A stretch of 64,000 bases of DNA, taken from the NCBI GenBank assembly GCA_949293595.1, contig CASFDW010000007.1, positions 1 through 64,000 of the forward strand. Direction: 5' to 3'. Position numbers and translations under genes: made by a program. The notes under the pieces are model-generated. The model did not search any database. It was not told the origin of the DNA and worked only from the letters and a program-made list of their open reading frames with translations. Origin of the DNA: an uncultured Spirochaetales bacterium. GTDB lineage: Bacteria; Spirochaetota; Spirochaetia; Sphaerochaetales; Sphaerochaetaceae. Below are positions 1-8,815 of this stretch, piece after piece; position 1 is the stretch's first letter; each line of letters starts with the position of its first letter.

Positions 1-1574
1 TTTTCCTCGATCATGCTGGCCTTGCTCCTGGTCGCAAGATCACGTCCGAGCTGCCTGAGCTCCTTGAGCTGGGTGATCTTCAGCTTCCTGCTGCTCGCAG
101 CCTTCTTGACAGTGCATTCGTTTATCTTCGCCTTTGCATCGAGGAATATCCTCGTGAGGTCGTCTATCTCCTCCTGCTGGAGCGGAATGTTCGTGATCCA
201 GTCCTCGACAGGTATGTACTGTCCGTTCCTGAGAGCTTCAAGATCCCTGACGATGTCGTGGTAATGCTTTGCCAAGCTCTGTTCCTTGACGGCATAGTCA
301 TCCTTGATCTTCTTGTGGAGCTTGCTCTTCTCCTTCTCCAGATCCTGCCTCTTCATGTCGGGATTGTCGGTCGCAAGCTGTAGATCCAACGCCTCGACCT
401 CGGCCTGGATCTGATTGTTGAGCTCGGCCTCCTCCTTCTTTATGCGCTTCATCTGGGCCTCATACTCGCTCTTGTAGGATGCCTTTGTCTTCTCACGCGC
501 ATAAGTTATCCACGCCTCGCGGGAGGGGAAGTCGGAACGTTTCTTGCCCTTGAATGCCTTGCATTCCGGATTAGGATATCCTCCGAGCCTGTCAAGCAGT
601 TCCTCACGGAGATTGAGCAGAGGTACGTTGGACGACAAATCCTCTCCGGCAAGACTGAGCTTGGCCTTCAACTCGTTGTACTCGGCAAGCTGGCGCTGCA
701 CCTCTTTGTTGAGTGCTTCCTTGTAGTTTGTGTTGTATCTCTTCTGTACGGATAAGAATTCCTTGAGCTCCTCGGTCGAAAGCGGATCCTCCCCATCCTC
801 CTCTATCTTGGTGTTCATATGCTTGACAACCTTTGAGAAAAAGGAAATGAGAATTCCGCTCTCCCTGATAACGGAATTGACAATCGCGGCCCCGCGCTCC
901 ATCTGCATCGCAAGCTCGACCTCCTGGTCTCCGGTGAGAAGGTTCTCGTTGCCGATCTCCTTGAGATAAAGCCTGATCGGATCATCGACGCTGGTCTCGA
1001 TCCTGCTCGATGAATGGAGCTTGTGCTCGACGCCGTGCTCGGAGAAATTGGAGATGTCGATGAATCTTTCGGACCCCGGATCGCCTTCATCGTCGGTCCC
1101 CTTCCATTCGTTTATTCCCGGTTCGTTCTCATCGTCGGTGAGGTCTTCCTCCTCATCCTCGTCATCGTCCTCGCCTTTCTTCTCCTCGTCCTCGTCCTTT
1201 TCCTCCTCTTCGTCATCCTCGTCCATCAGTACGGAAGGCTCCTCGTCCCCGTCCTCCTCTTCGGAAGATGAAAGGAAATCCTCGTCGTCCTCCCCGACCT
1301 CCTCCATATCCTCCTCGCTCGGTGGGATCTCGTCCTCGGAGAAATCCGATTCCATGTCCTCCGGACTAGGAATGTCGAAGCCGTCCTCGTTCTCCTCGCT
1401 GTATCCGACCCCATCCTCCTGAAGAGCCCCTATGATGGAATCGATATCTCCAACCGTGGCCTTGTACGTCTTAATGGATTGGATGATATCATCAAAGGTG
1501 ACGACACCGTTTTCCCGCGAAATCTGCAAGAGATTCTCATAAAATGGCTGATTCCTGAAATCTTCCTGTCCCAT
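1..1574 (-). CDS. rpoD: RNA polymerase primary sigma factor RpoD, C-terminus cut by window edge
   Basis: N-terminal 524 codons of the housekeeping sigma-70 factor, which directs core RNA polymerase to vegetative promoters. The ATG at 1574 lies 3 bases after the dnaG stop, the dnaG-rpoD order of the macromolecular synthesis operon. Residues 1-55 resemble region 1.1. Residues about 59-150 are an extremely acidic Glu/Asp/Ser tract. Region 1.2 follows near residue 195 (DDPIRLYLKEIG). A long charged, helical non-conserved region then runs to the window edge. Regions 2-4 lie outside. Region 2 has not begun by residue 524, so the full protein should be clearly longer than the 613-residue E. coli factor. 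Identity rests on region 1.2, the overall layout and the dnaG neighbour. Confidence 0.9.
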   Translation of the reverse strand, partial: MGQEDFRNQPFYENLLQISRENGVVTFDDIIQSIKTYKATVGDIDSIIGALQEDGVGYSEENEDGFDIPSPEDMESDFSEDEIPPSEEDMEEVGEDDEDFLSSSEEEDGDEEPSVLMDEDDEEEEKDEDEEKKGEDDDEDEEEDLTDDENEPGINEWKGTDDEGDPGSERFIDISNFSEHGVEHKLHSSSRIETSVDDPIRLYLKEIGNENLLTGDQEVELAMQMERGAAIVNSVIRESGILISFFSKVVKHMNTKIEEDGEDPLSTEELKEFLSVQKRYNTNYKEALNKEVQRQLAEYNELKAKLSLAGEDLSSNVPLLNLREELLDRLGGYPNPECKAFKGKKRSDFPSREAWITYAREKTKASYKSEYEAQMKRIKKEEAELNNQIQAEVEALDLQLATDNPDMKRQDLEKEKSKLHKKIKDDYAVKEQSLAKHYHDIVRDLEALRNGQYIPVEDWITNIPLQQEEIDDLTRIFLDAKAKINECTVKKAASSRKLKITQLKELRQLGRDLATRSKASMIEE

Positions 1575-1577
1575 CGG

Positions 1578-3416
1578 TTAAGCTTCCTTCCCATTGAACA
1601 AACTGTTTTTCAACATGTTTATCTCTTTGTCTAATTCCTTCTTCCTCTCGATAAGCCCGGCCATGTCGTCGCCGGAAATATCCGAAGAGAGAAGTTTGAT
1701 CTGCGACGTGAGGACCGATCTCCTTTCCTCGAGGCTTCTGAGACGGATCTTATCCACAATCTCATCCAGTACGGCAACATCGTCCTGCCTGAATTCCTCC
1801 AGACAGAAGGAGGTTGACACGTAATTACGCAACTTCCCGTCCGTTATCAGCGAAAGGAAAAGCTCGTCGGTATTCACATCGTCCCTTAATGCATTTTCCA
1901 GAACCGTATAAAGCACCTGTGCATCCGGATCCTTCAAATCGGTAAAAGCGATCCTCGTCCTGTAGATTCTGAACAGCTCCCTTCTGTTTGCCAGGATGAG
2001 CATCGCATATAGATCGGGAGATATCGAGGCCGTGTTCAAACCTTCATTCTCCCCTTTGTCCGTATTGTCGACCACCTCACCATATCTGTTATCTGCCGCT
2101 CTGTTTTTCTCCAGATCAGAAAGGATCACGTCCCTGCTGACAGAAAGCCTGACCGAAAGATCCTGGATGTAGGAATCCAGCTCGACGGAACTTTCTGTGG
2201 ACAAAAGAAATGGGGAAAGGCTCTTTAAAAAGTCAGACTTACCCCTCGGCGTTCTGACATTATACTCCTTAAGGTATTTTTGAACAAGATACTCATAGCC
2301 GCCAGACTCCTGACGGAAATCATTTTTCAATGCCTCCGGGCCGTGGGCCTCGAGTATCTCGGATGCATCCTTTCCCAGGGTGAGCCGGTGGACCTTCACA
2401 TTGAAGGATTTCGCATGGAGTATCCCGATGGCCTTGTCCGTGCTCTGTTGCCCGGCCTGGTCGCTGTCAAACATCAGGTCCACATCCCCGGTGTAGCGTG
2501 ATATCAGGCCGGCCTGGTCGCTGGTGAACGACGTTCCCAGACTTGCCATGGCTGTGTCGAAGCCCGCCTGATGCATGCTGATGACATCGAAATTCCCTTC
2601 ACAGAGGACGGCCCTGCTGTTCTTTTTTTTCAAGCCCTCGAGGGATTCGTACAACCCGTAGAGGTTGTATTTCTTGCTGTATATCAGTGTGTCCGGGCTG
2701 TTGATGTACTTTGGCGCTGTCTCTGAGAACGAAAGATCCCTGGCCGAGAAAGCAATGACGCGTCCCCTGTAGTCACGAACGGGGAACATCAGCCTGTTCG
2801 AGAAGAGCGGCCATGGAAAACGTCTCTGGCTGAATAGTCCGCTGATCTTGAGGATTTCATCGCTGTAGCCCTTCTTTGAGAGAAAACGGTACAGCCAAGA
2901 TGATGATGCGGGGGCATAGCCCAGACTGAATTTTTCAACCATGCCGGAGGATATCCTCCTCTTTTCAAGATAACCGAGGGCATCCTGCCCGCCGCTACTG
3001 GACAGAAGCATGTATGAAAAGCTTTTGTTAAGTCTCTCGTACAGGTCGTACAGGACAGCCGCCTCATCCCTTCTCTTCTTTCCTTGCCCAAAGGGATCGT
3101 CCTCTATCTGCACTCCGGCCTTCTCCGCAAGATATTCCACGGCCTGTGGGAAACTGAGCTTCTCCATCTTCTCTATGAACGTGAACATGTTTCCGCTCTC
3201 ATGGCAGCCGAAGCAGTAGTATCTGCCTGTGGAATCATCGATCTTGAACGATGGGGTACGTTCGTTTCCGTTTCCGTGGAACGGGCATTTCGCCCAGATG
3301 ATGTTGCCCTTCGGATAAAGCTTTATGTATTGGGAAACAACGTCCGAAAGCCTCATTTTCTGGTTGATCTGATTGATTGTCTTATCTGAAAAACGGCCCA
3401 AGATACAAAACTCCAT
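1578..3416 (-). CDS. dnaG: DNA primase DnaG
   Basis: Synthesises RNA primers at the replication fork. This 612-residue protein has the usual bacterial length. The N-terminal CHC2 zinc finger is visible as C44, H47, C68 and C71 (CPFHGNG... YYCFGCHESG). A TOPRIM core follows at about residues 265-345 (LCEGNFDVISMHQAGF and the acidic DLMFDSDQAG), and then a helical C-terminal helicase-binding region. It is co-transcribed with rpoD, whose start codon is 3 bases downstream. The chosen ATG has a poor ribosome-binding site because the upstream stretch is poly-A/T. A TTG six codons in (before GRFS) would give the more usual N-terminus and is an alternative. Confidence 0.96.
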   Translation of the reverse strand: MEFCILGRFSDKTINQINQKMRLSDVVSQYIKLYPKGNIIWAKCPFHGNGNERTPSFKIDDSTGRYYCFGCHESGNMFTFIEKMEKLSFPQAVEYLAEKAGVQIEDDPFGQGKKRRDEAAVLYDLYERLNKSFSYMLLSSSGGQDALGYLEKRRISSGMVEKFSLGYAPASSSWLYRFLSKKGYSDEILKISGLFSQRRFPWPLFSNRLMFPVRDYRGRVIAFSARDLSFSETAPKYINSPDTLIYSKKYNLYGLYESLEGLKKKNSRAVLCEGNFDVISMHQAGFDTAMASLGTSFTSDQAGLISRYTGDVDLMFDSDQAGQQSTDKAIGILHAKSFNVKVHRLTLGKDASEILEAHGPEALKNDFRQESGGYEYLVQKYLKEYNVRTPRGKSDFLKSLSPFLLSTESSVELDSYIQDLSVRLSVSRDVILSDLEKNRAADNRYGEVVDNTDKGENEGLNTASISPDLYAMLILANRRELFRIYRTRIAFTDLKDPDAQVLYTVLENALRDDVNTDELFLSLITDGKLRNYVSTSFCLEEFRQDDVAVLDEIVDKIRLRSLEERRSVLTSQIKLLSSDISGDDMAGLIERKKELDKEINMLKNSLFNGKEA

Positions 3417-3465
3417 ATTAAATATAACAAAAAAAGTTTTTTTTTAATATTTTTTTTTGAAATTT

Positions 3466-3479
3466 GCAGTAAATACTGC
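3466..3479. promoter_or_regulatory. inverted repeat upstream of dnaG, possible operator
   Basis: Perfect 6-base arms GCAGTA and TACTGC separated by AA lie in the short intergenic gap, about 50 bases upstream of the dnaG start. The shape fits a dimeric repressor site. The sequence does not match an operator I can name with confidence. Confidence 0.3.
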
Positions 3480-3519
3480 CTTGAACATTCAAAACGCTGT
3501 TTTCAATATGGTTCCAATC

Positions 3520-3942
3520 TCATTTTTCAAGAACGAGAGGCTTGGAGGAATCGTTCAATGCGACAAGCCCGCGGATCTCTTCATCGGTGTACAAACGTCC
3601 CTTTCCTATTCCGGGACAGTTGCGCATCTCGGCTTTGATAGCCTCAGGATCGTCTGCCAGTCCCCTCCAGAAAGGATATGTGCTGCACTGCAGGGGTCTT
3701 GCGGGATATATCGTGCATCCCGTCCCGTCCAGGAATATGCACGAATAGTCATCCCTTTCCTTCAGGCTCAAGAGGAAGTATGTCCCGTAGTCTATCCTCC
3801 TGCAGTATATTCCAATGAACTCATCCGTACCTATACCGAGAAAGGAGCATGCCCTCTCGACATCATCCTTGGAAAGGAACACGAACCCGGGCTCTCCGGA
3901 GCAGCAATGCAGACATCTCTGGCATGAAAAACAGAAACCCAA
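3520..3942 (-). CDS. YkgJ-family cysteine cluster protein
   Basis: A 140-residue protein with a dense N-terminal cysteine cluster (C4, C7, C10, C13, C14) and a later conserved block CTIYPARPLQCSTYPFW. This is the pattern of the YkgJ/UPF0153 family, whose cysteines are thought to bind zinc or an iron-sulphur cluster. Biochemical function in the family is poorly defined; some members sit near flagellin-modifying genes. It lies between the tRNA-Tyr terminator and the dnaG-rpoD operon, on the same strand. A separate short transcript is likely. Confidence 0.8.
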   Translation of the reverse strand: MGFCFSCQRCLHCCSGEPGFVFLSKDDVERACSFLGIGTDEFIGIYCRRIDYGTYFLLSLKERDDYSCIFLDGTGCTIYPARPLQCSTYPFWRGLADDPEAIKAEMRNCPGIGKGRLYTDEEIRGLVALNDSSKPLVLEK

Positions 3943-3954
3943 TCCGACACCTCA

Positions 3955-3983
3955 TAAAAAAAGCCTTCCGCTCGGGAAGGCTT
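3955..3983 (-). terminator. rho-independent terminator after tRNA-Tyr
   Basis: Read on the - strand, a 9-bp stem AAGCCTTCC/GGAAGGCTT with loop CGAGC is followed by a run of seven T. It begins directly after the tRNA 3' end. Confidence 0.85.
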
Positions 3984-4065
3984 TGGAGAGAGAAGGATTC
4001 GAACCTTCGAAGGCAGAGCCGTCAGATTTACAGTCTGATCCCTTTGGCCGCTCGGGAACCTCTCC
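3984..4065 (-). tRNA. tRNA-Tyr (GTA)
   Basis: Class II tRNA with a long variable arm. The acceptor stem GGAGAGG pairs with TCTCTCC, the anticodon loop carries GTA, and a T-loop GGTTCGAATCC is present. The discriminator is A73 and the 3' CCA is not encoded. Confidence 0.95.
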
Positions 4066-4081
4066 ATCGTTGACCTAAGTA

Positions 4082-4110
4082 TTTCTACACGAAAGCGGGA
4101 AAACATGCAA
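4082..4110 (-). promoter_or_regulatory. candidate promoter for tRNA-Tyr
   Basis: On the - strand TTGCAT and TAGAAA are separated by 17 bases, placing the transcription start roughly 10 bases before the tRNA. Confidence 0.45.
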
Positions 4111-4132
4111 GAGGTTTTGGAAAAAAAATGGG

Positions 4133-4627
4133 TCAGCAACCGGTTTTTTTCTTTTCCTCGAGCTTCTCGAGGACGATGGGAGGAACCATTCTGGAAATAT
4201 CCGCGCCGAAGGCCACCATCTCCTTTATCTGCGATGAACGGAGTATGAGATAGTTCTGATCGGTCGGTATGAACACGATCTCGAGCTCCGGATAGAGCAT
4301 GTTGTTGGTCATCGCAAGCTCGATCTCGTAGGCGAAATCCCTTTCGCTCCTGACACCCCTGACCATTACGGACACATCGTGTGCCCTGGCATAATCGACG
4401 CTCAGCCCCGAATCCGAATCGACAACGACGTTGTCGAGATGCGAAAGCGACCGTCTGAGCATGCCGACCCTTTCGTCGGGAGTGAACAGGCACTGCTTGC
4501 TTATGTTGTGCGCAACGACAACGTACAGCTTGTCAAAGAGCCTTGCGGCCCTTTCTATGATGTTTATATGTCCGAGGGTCGGAGGGTCGAACGTTCCCGG
4601 AAGCATGGCTGTCAGATTCCTGCTCAT
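4133..4627 (-). CDS. coaD: phosphopantetheine adenylyltransferase CoaD
   Basis: Transfers AMP from ATP to 4'-phosphopantetheine, the penultimate step of coenzyme A synthesis, in the cytoplasm. The 164-residue length is typical. The N-terminal nucleotide-binding motif GTFDPPTLGH (TxGH) is clear, and the C-terminal block LRSSQIKEMV matches the family ISSTxVRE region. The ATG at 4627 overlaps the TGA of the upstream gene (ATGA), so translation is probably coupled. A longer in-frame extension upstream exists but has no homology to the family, so it was not chosen. This window also supplies pantothenate kinase (coaX, 27.0 kb), an earlier step of the same pathway. Confidence 0.95.
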   Translation of the reverse strand: MSRNLTAMLPGTFDPPTLGHINIIERAARLFDKLYVVVAHNISKQCLFTPDERVGMLRRSLSHLDNVVVDSDSGLSVDYARAHDVSVMVRGVRSERDFAYEIELAMTNNMLYPELEIVFIPTDQNYLILRSSQIKEMVAFGADISRMVPPIVLEKLEEKKKTGC

Positions 4628-5091
4628 ACCTTCACCGACTCCACGTATTCCTTGATCTTCGAAAACCTTTTCTGGTCCTCGAAGGATATCGAACGGATGA
4701 TCCTGAACTTCCCATCCCCATCCTTTTCGCAGAGTGCGAAGTTGCCGCATCCGACATAGCTCACCACCTGGTTCTCGCCAGGGGACAGTTCTCTTCTTGC
4801 CAGATCCAGGGCACAGTCGAAATGGACGAATTCCTCATTAGCATTGAGGAATGAGAATGCGACATTCTCGACAATCTTGCCGCATACCGGGCATACTGGT
4901 CTGGGTTCCCTGATCTCCTTCGGCCTGGCAACAGGAATCGAGGAATGGAAGCTGCGCGGCTTCGGAACTCCTGCGACCTGGTTCAGCGTCGTGAAGCCCT
5001 GACAGGACTGATCGGAGGCTTTCCCCTTCCTCTTCTTTTGGCCCTGCTCCTTGCGTGCACCGGCCTTCTGCCCCTTCTGATTCTTTTTCAT
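4624..5091 (-). CDS. small zinc-ribbon-like protein of unknown function
   Basis: A 155-residue protein with a strongly basic, low-complexity N-terminus (about 35 residues rich in Lys, Gln and Gly). A compact domain follows with CPVCG and a later HFDC that could together bind one zinc. The C-terminal half (SFEDQKRFSKIKEYVESV) is predicted helical. The start at 5091 was chosen over an upstream ATG because the upstream extension runs back toward the rplS terminator. It is translationally coupled to coaD. I do not recognise a function. The basic tail and zinc knuckle suggest nucleic-acid binding, which is inference only. Confidence 0.75.
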   Translation of the reverse strand: MKKNQKGQKAGARKEQGQKKRKGKASDQSCQGFTTLNQVAGVPKPRSFHSSIPVARPKEIREPRPVCPVCGKIVENVAFSFLNANEEFVHFDCALDLARRELSPGENQVVSYVGCGNFALCEKDGDGKFRIIRSISFEDQKRFSKIKEYVESVKV

Positions 5092-5137
5092 ATGTTTTAG
5101 AATATAGGTTTTGACCGTCATAAACAAGTGACGGAAT

Positions 5138-5166
5138 AAAAAAAGGCGTATGAAAATCCATACGCC
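5138..5166 (-). terminator. terminator of the ffh-rplS operon
   Basis: Read on the - strand, an 8-bp stem GGCGTATG/CATACGCC with loop GATTTT is followed by seven T, 34 bases after the rplS stop. Confidence 0.9.
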
Positions 5167-5199
5167 CATGAACGTAAAAACGTTTCTTCCCGATAATGC

Positions 5200-5556
5200 T
5201 CAGGCATTCTTCTTCTGAATGAGTTCCTTGACCTTTGCAGCCTTGCCGACCCTGCTCCTGAGATAGTAGAGCTTGGCCCTTCTGACCTTTCCATAGCGGA
5301 CAACCTCGATCTTGTCGATCCTCGGGCTGTGGAGAGGGAAGATCCTTTCCACGCCGACACCGTAGCTGATCTTGCGCACGGTGAACGTCTTTCTAATGCC
5401 GCTGTTGTTCTTCGCAATCACAATGCCTTCGAAAACCTGGATCCTCTCAGTCGTTCCTTCAACAATCTTGAAGTAGACCTTGATCGTATCGCCAACGGAG
5501 AAATTCTCCGCGTTTTCCTTAACCTGCTTTGCCTCAATCGCCTTGATAATGTCCAT
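5200..5556 (-). CDS. rplS: 50S ribosomal protein L19
   Basis: Structural protein of the large ribosomal subunit at the 30S-50S interface. The 118 residues include the family blocks [36 protein letters not shown] and the [20 protein letters not shown] end. Its start overlaps the trmD 3' end by 23 bases, the usual trmD-rplS coupling. It is the last gene of the operon before the terminator. Confidence 0.98.
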   Translation of the reverse strand: MDIIKAIEAKQVKENAENFSVGDTIKVYFKIVEGTTERIQVFEGIVIAKNNSGIRKTFTVRKISYGVGVERIFPLHSPRIDKIEVVRYGKVRRAKLYYLRSRVGKAAKVKELIQKKNA

Positions 5557-6295
5557 CTTTCAAGTCCTCTAATCTTTTTTCTTCAATAACCTTAATAAGT
5601 TTTCTTCGCATCCGCGGGCTGAGAGAGGCCCCGGAAAGCAAATCAGGCCGGACGAGCATCGTTTTGACCAGCCTCCGGTCATCACGCCATTCGGAAATAT
5701 GGGCATGATGACCAGATAATAGTACATCAGGAACGCAAGAAGAGCAATACCTTGCAGGCCTGGTATACTGCGGGTATTCAAGCAATGAGGAAGAAAAACT
5801 TTCCTCCTCAAGACTTCCCTTTGCGATAACCCCGTCGATAAGACGGAAAACCGCATCTATTATCACCTGGGTTGCGGTCTCACCGCTGGTGAGAACGTAA
5901 TCCCCGATAGATATCTCATCGTCGACATACTCGTCGATTATCCTCTGGTCCAGGCCCTCATAATGACCACAGATGAAGACAAGCTCCTCCTCAGCTGCAA
6001 GTCCGTAGGCCATCTTCTGATCGAAGAGCCTTCCGCCCGGAGTCGGATAAACGACCCTCTTCCCACGAGCCGAAACAAAATCGAGTGCCTTGGAAAGAGG
6101 CCCTGGCATGAGCACCATGCCGGCCCCCCCGCCGTATGGGACATCGTCGACCCTGTTGTACGCATCATCCGCAAAATCCCTGAAATCGACGATCCTGTAG
6201 CTGACGATACCTTTCTCAACAGCCCTTCTCATGATCGAGGAGGTGAAAAAAGGCTCGACCATCTGCGGAAATAACGTCAGGATGGTGATCTTCAC
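5534..6295 (-). CDS. trmD: tRNA (guanine-37-N1)-methyltransferase TrmD
   Basis: Methylates G37 next to the anticodon with S-adenosylmethionine, preventing +1 frameshifting. The 253-residue protein starts with the family N-terminus [12 protein letters not shown]. It carries the trefoil-knot SAM site ([11 protein letters not shown] and [11 protein letters not shown]) and the EYPQYTRP motif. It lies 3 bases after rimM and overlaps rplS, the conserved rimM-trmD-rplS order. Confidence 0.98.
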   Translation of the reverse strand: MKITILTLFPQMVEPFFTSSIMRRAVEKGIVSYRIVDFRDFADDAYNRVDDVPYGGGAGMVLMPGPLSKALDFVSARGKRVVYPTPGGRLFDQKMAYGLAAEEELVFICGHYEGLDQRIIDEYVDDEISIGDYVLTSGETATQVIIDAVFRLIDGVIAKGSLEEESFSSSLLEYPQYTRPARYCSSCVPDVLLSGHHAHISEWRDDRRLVKTMLVRPDLLSGASLSPRMRRKLIKVIEEKRLEDLKDGHYQGD

Positions 6296-6298
6296 GGC

Positions 6299-6811
6299 CT
6301 ACTCCAGCACTTCCGGCATCAGAATCTCGATCCTGCCAGCATCAAAATCCCGCTTGCCAATGAAGGGTGCCATGTTGGGCACAAGCCGTATGGAACCGTC
6401 GTTCCTGCGGACGTGCAGCAGGAGCGCCTGACTTCCCTCGCTGGTATCTTCAACAACACCGACGACCTTGCCATCCACGACAGCCTCCAATCCATACAGG
6501 TCGGCCACGTAGTATTCACCTTCCTCAAGCACGGGAGCCTTGTCTCTGGTGATGTACATCACACCACCGGATAGCACCCTCGCCTTCTCAGGTGTGTTGA
6601 ATGAGGAGAACTTCATAAGGAAGGAATCCTTATGGAAAAGCACATCCTCGATTTCAACGTCGATTCTCCTTCCCTCCCTGGTCTTGACGACCGCTCTGTC
6701 CAGGACGGCCAGATGGTCATATCCACCACTGAGGGAGACGATTCTCAAAAACCCGTCGAGACCATGGGTTTTTCCGACGAGCGCGGTTGCGAGAAGAGAT
6801 TTATTTTCCAT
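6299..6811 (-). CDS. rimM: 16S rRNA processing protein RimM
   Basis: Assembly factor for the 30S subunit head that binds ribosomal protein S19. The 170 residues show the N-terminal RimM domain (ALVGKTHGLDGFLRI) and the C-terminal PRC-barrel (YYVADLYGLEAVVDG). The ATG at 6811 shares one base with the khpA stop, so the genes are coupled. Confidence 0.95.
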   Translation of the reverse strand: MENKSLLATALVGKTHGLDGFLRIVSLSGGYDHLAVLDRAVVKTREGRRIDVEIEDVLFHKDSFLMKFSSFNTPEKARVLSGGVMYITRDKAPVLEEGEYYVADLYGLEAVVDGKVVGVVEDTSEGSQALLLHVRRNDGSIRLVPNMAPFIGKRDFDAGRIEILMPEVLE

Positions 6812-7044
6812 CAGTCAAGTATCTCCAGGCTGGCCCGACGGCCGTCCTTGGTTGCAGAAGCGGAAAGGATGGTCCTGATTGCCTTGGCTATCCTGCCCTG
6901 CTTCCCTATGACCTTGCCGACATCCTCCTTGGAAACATGAAGTTCGAGGACGATGCTTTTCTCGCCCTCAACGACATTCACGCTCACCTGATCGGGTTCG
7001 TCGACGAGGCTCTTGACCATGAATTCAACAAGTTCCTTCTCCAT
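6811..7044 (-). CDS. khpA: KH-domain RNA-binding protein KhpA
   Basis: A 77-residue single KH domain with the signature [18 protein letters not shown]. KhpA (YlqC family) binds RNA, often with KhpB/Jag, and affects division and cell-envelope gene expression in Firmicutes. Its place between rpsP and rimM is the standard one. It starts with [20 protein letters not shown], also typical. Confidence 0.93.
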   Translation of the reverse strand: MEKELVEFMVKSLVDEPDQVSVNVVEGEKSIVLELHVSKEDVGKVIGKQGRIAKAIRTILSASATKDGRRASLEILD

Positions 7045-7061
7045 CCCAACCTCCTAGGACA

Positions 7062-7325
7062 TTAGTCCTGCTTGCGGCTGAGTGAGATTCCCTGTGAATT
7101 GAGAATATTCTTTACGGTCGGGCTGACGACAACGCCTTTTTCAATCCAGCTCTTCACCTTGTCCTGGTCGAGCTTGATCTGCTGATCCTGTTCGGCAATC
7201 GGATGATATGTTCCGACCTCGTCGATCGTGACGCTTGTTGAAGCCCTGCGGTTGTCCATCACAACCACCCTGTAATACGGTCTTTTCTTCGTACCGAAAC
7301 GCTTGAGTCTCATTGTTGTGCTCAT
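7062..7325 (-). CDS. rpsP: 30S ribosomal protein S16
   Basis: Small-subunit assembly protein of 87 residues with the family start MRLKRFGTKKRPYYRVVVMD (here preceded by MSTT) and the TYHPI turn. It lies 29 bases after ffh and 17 before khpA. Confidence 0.98.
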   Translation of the reverse strand: MSTTMRLKRFGTKKRPYYRVVVMDNRRASTSVTIDEVGTYHPIAEQDQQIKLDQDKVKSWIEKGVVVSPTVKNILNSQGISLSRKQD

Positions 7326-7354
7326 TCTGGTTTTCTCCTTATACTACATGAAGG

Positions 7355-8689
7355 TCACATGCCGAGGTTCTTCAGCATGCTGGCCTGGAATTTCTTGTTT
7401 GTAGCCATCTTCTTCATAAGAAGCTTGCTTTTTTCAAATTTCTTCAAAAGCCTGTTGACCTCGGCGACGCTGGTGCCGCTGCCCTTGGCTATCCTTTTCC
7501 TTCTGGACGGGCCGATTATCCTATAGTTCTGTTTTTCGAACTTTGTCATGCTGCGGATGATGGCCTTCTCGATATCAAGAGCCTTGAGATCGATGTCGTC
7601 CTCGTTTATGTTCCCCTTTGCCCCTGGAATCATCTCGATGAGCTTGTCGACGGATCCCATCTTGTCCATCTTCTCAAGCTGCTCAAGGTAATCCTGCAGA
7701 TCATAGGTGTTCTTCTCAATCTTTCTCTGAAGCTTTTCCGCTTCTTCCTTGTCATACTGCTCCTGGGCCTTTTCGACGAGGGAAACGACATCGCCCATGC
7801 CCAGTATGCGGCTTGCAATCCTTTCAGGATGGAAGACCTCCAGATCCTCCGCCTTCTCACCTGTTCCGATGAACTTGATCGGCTTGCCAACAACGCTCTT
7901 CAGGCTGAGGGCGGCGCCTCCACGGGTATCCGAATCGAATTTGGTGAGCATGACACCGGATATTCCGACCTTCTGCTCGAACTCGCTTGCAATCTCGACC
8001 GCCTGCTGTCCTGTCATCGCATCGGCGACAAAAAGCGTCTCATCCGGATTCACAGCCCTTGCGATGTTCTGGATCTCAGTCATCAGGGTCTCATCAAGAT
8101 GCATGCGCCCGGAGGTATCTATGATGACGGTGTCGACAAGATCGTGCCTGGCCTTGTCCACGGCGCGCCGGGCAACCGCAACAGGATCCTTTTCCCCCGG
8201 GACTGTGAAGACGGGAACCCCGACCTTAGCACCGAGCAGCTCGAGCTGTGTGACGGCTGCAGGACGGACAAGGTCTGCCGCGACCAGCATCACGTTCCTG
8301 CCCTCCTTCTTGAGCCTGTATGCAAGCTTGTGGCAGGCGGTTGTCTTACCCGAGCCCTGGAGTCCCATCATAAGTACGATGCTTGTTGTGTCCTTTCCTT
8401 TCAGGTTGAGCGAATTGCCCTTGTCGTCACCAAGGAGCGCGACCATCTTGTCATAGACGATCTTCGTGAACATCTGTCCCGGGTCAACGGCCTTGAGGAC
8501 CTTCTCCCCGACAGCCTCCTCCATGGTCGAATTGACGAAGCGGCGCACAACACGGAGGTTGACGTCGGCATCAAGCAGAGCCTGCTTGATTTCCTCCACA
8601 GCCTCAGAAATGTTTTTTTCGCTAATCTTCCCCTTCCCCGAAAGCGAGCGCATTATCGAGGAAAACCTGTTACTTATACTATCAAACAT
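7355..8689 (-). CDS. ffh: signal recognition particle GTPase Ffh
   Basis: SRP54-type GTPase that binds signal sequences on ribosomes and delivers them to FtsY at the membrane. This 444-residue form starts at MFDSISNRF (8689). An in-frame GTG six codons upstream is possible but lacks homology. The N domain is followed by the G domain with P-loop GLQGSGKTT, DTSGRMHLD and TKFDSDTRGGAALS. The C-terminal Met-rich M domain has the RNA-binding GSGTSVAEVNRLLKKF. It is the first gene of the operon ffh-rpsP-khpA-rimM-trmD-rplS and has a strong promoter directly upstream. Confidence 0.97.
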   Translation of the reverse strand: MFDSISNRFSSIMRSLSGKGKISEKNISEAVEEIKQALLDADVNLRVVRRFVNSTMEEAVGEKVLKAVDPGQMFTKIVYDKMVALLGDDKGNSLNLKGKDTTSIVLMMGLQGSGKTTACHKLAYRLKKEGRNVMLVAADLVRPAAVTQLELLGAKVGVPVFTVPGEKDPVAVARRAVDKARHDLVDTVIIDTSGRMHLDETLMTEIQNIARAVNPDETLFVADAMTGQQAVEIASEFEQKVGISGVMLTKFDSDTRGGAALSLKSVVGKPIKFIGTGEKAEDLEVFHPERIASRILGMGDVVSLVEKAQEQYDKEEAEKLQRKIEKNTYDLQDYLEQLEKMDKMGSVDKLIEMIPGAKGNINEDDIDLKALDIEKAIIRSMTKFEKQNYRIIGPSRRKRIAKGSGTSVAEVNRLLKKFEKSKLLMKKMATNKKFQASMLKNLGM

Positions 8690-8723
8690 CAGCTTTTCCA
8701 ATGTCACTAGGACAACATTTTAA

Positions 8724-8752
8724 CTTATACATAAAATTAGGACCGGTGTCAA
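8724..8752 (-). promoter_or_regulatory. sigma-70 promoter of the ffh-rplS operon
   Basis: On the - strand a perfect -35 TTGACA and a -10 TATAAG are separated by 17 bases, about 35 bases upstream of the ffh start. Confidence 0.8.
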
Positions 8753-8815
8753 CAAAACAAGGAAAAAACAAGCAGGCCGCAGGAGCTTCGGAACACATGA
8801 TTAAACCGGCTAGCG

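Noticed and set aside
1021..1422. A Ser-rich 133-residue frame in the first 1.5 kb
   Set aside because: It is the complement of the Glu/Asp tract of rpoD, not a gene.
8770..8815. Possible smc terminator
   Set aside because: Only a 4-bp AAGC/GCTT stem precedes the T run, too weak to call.
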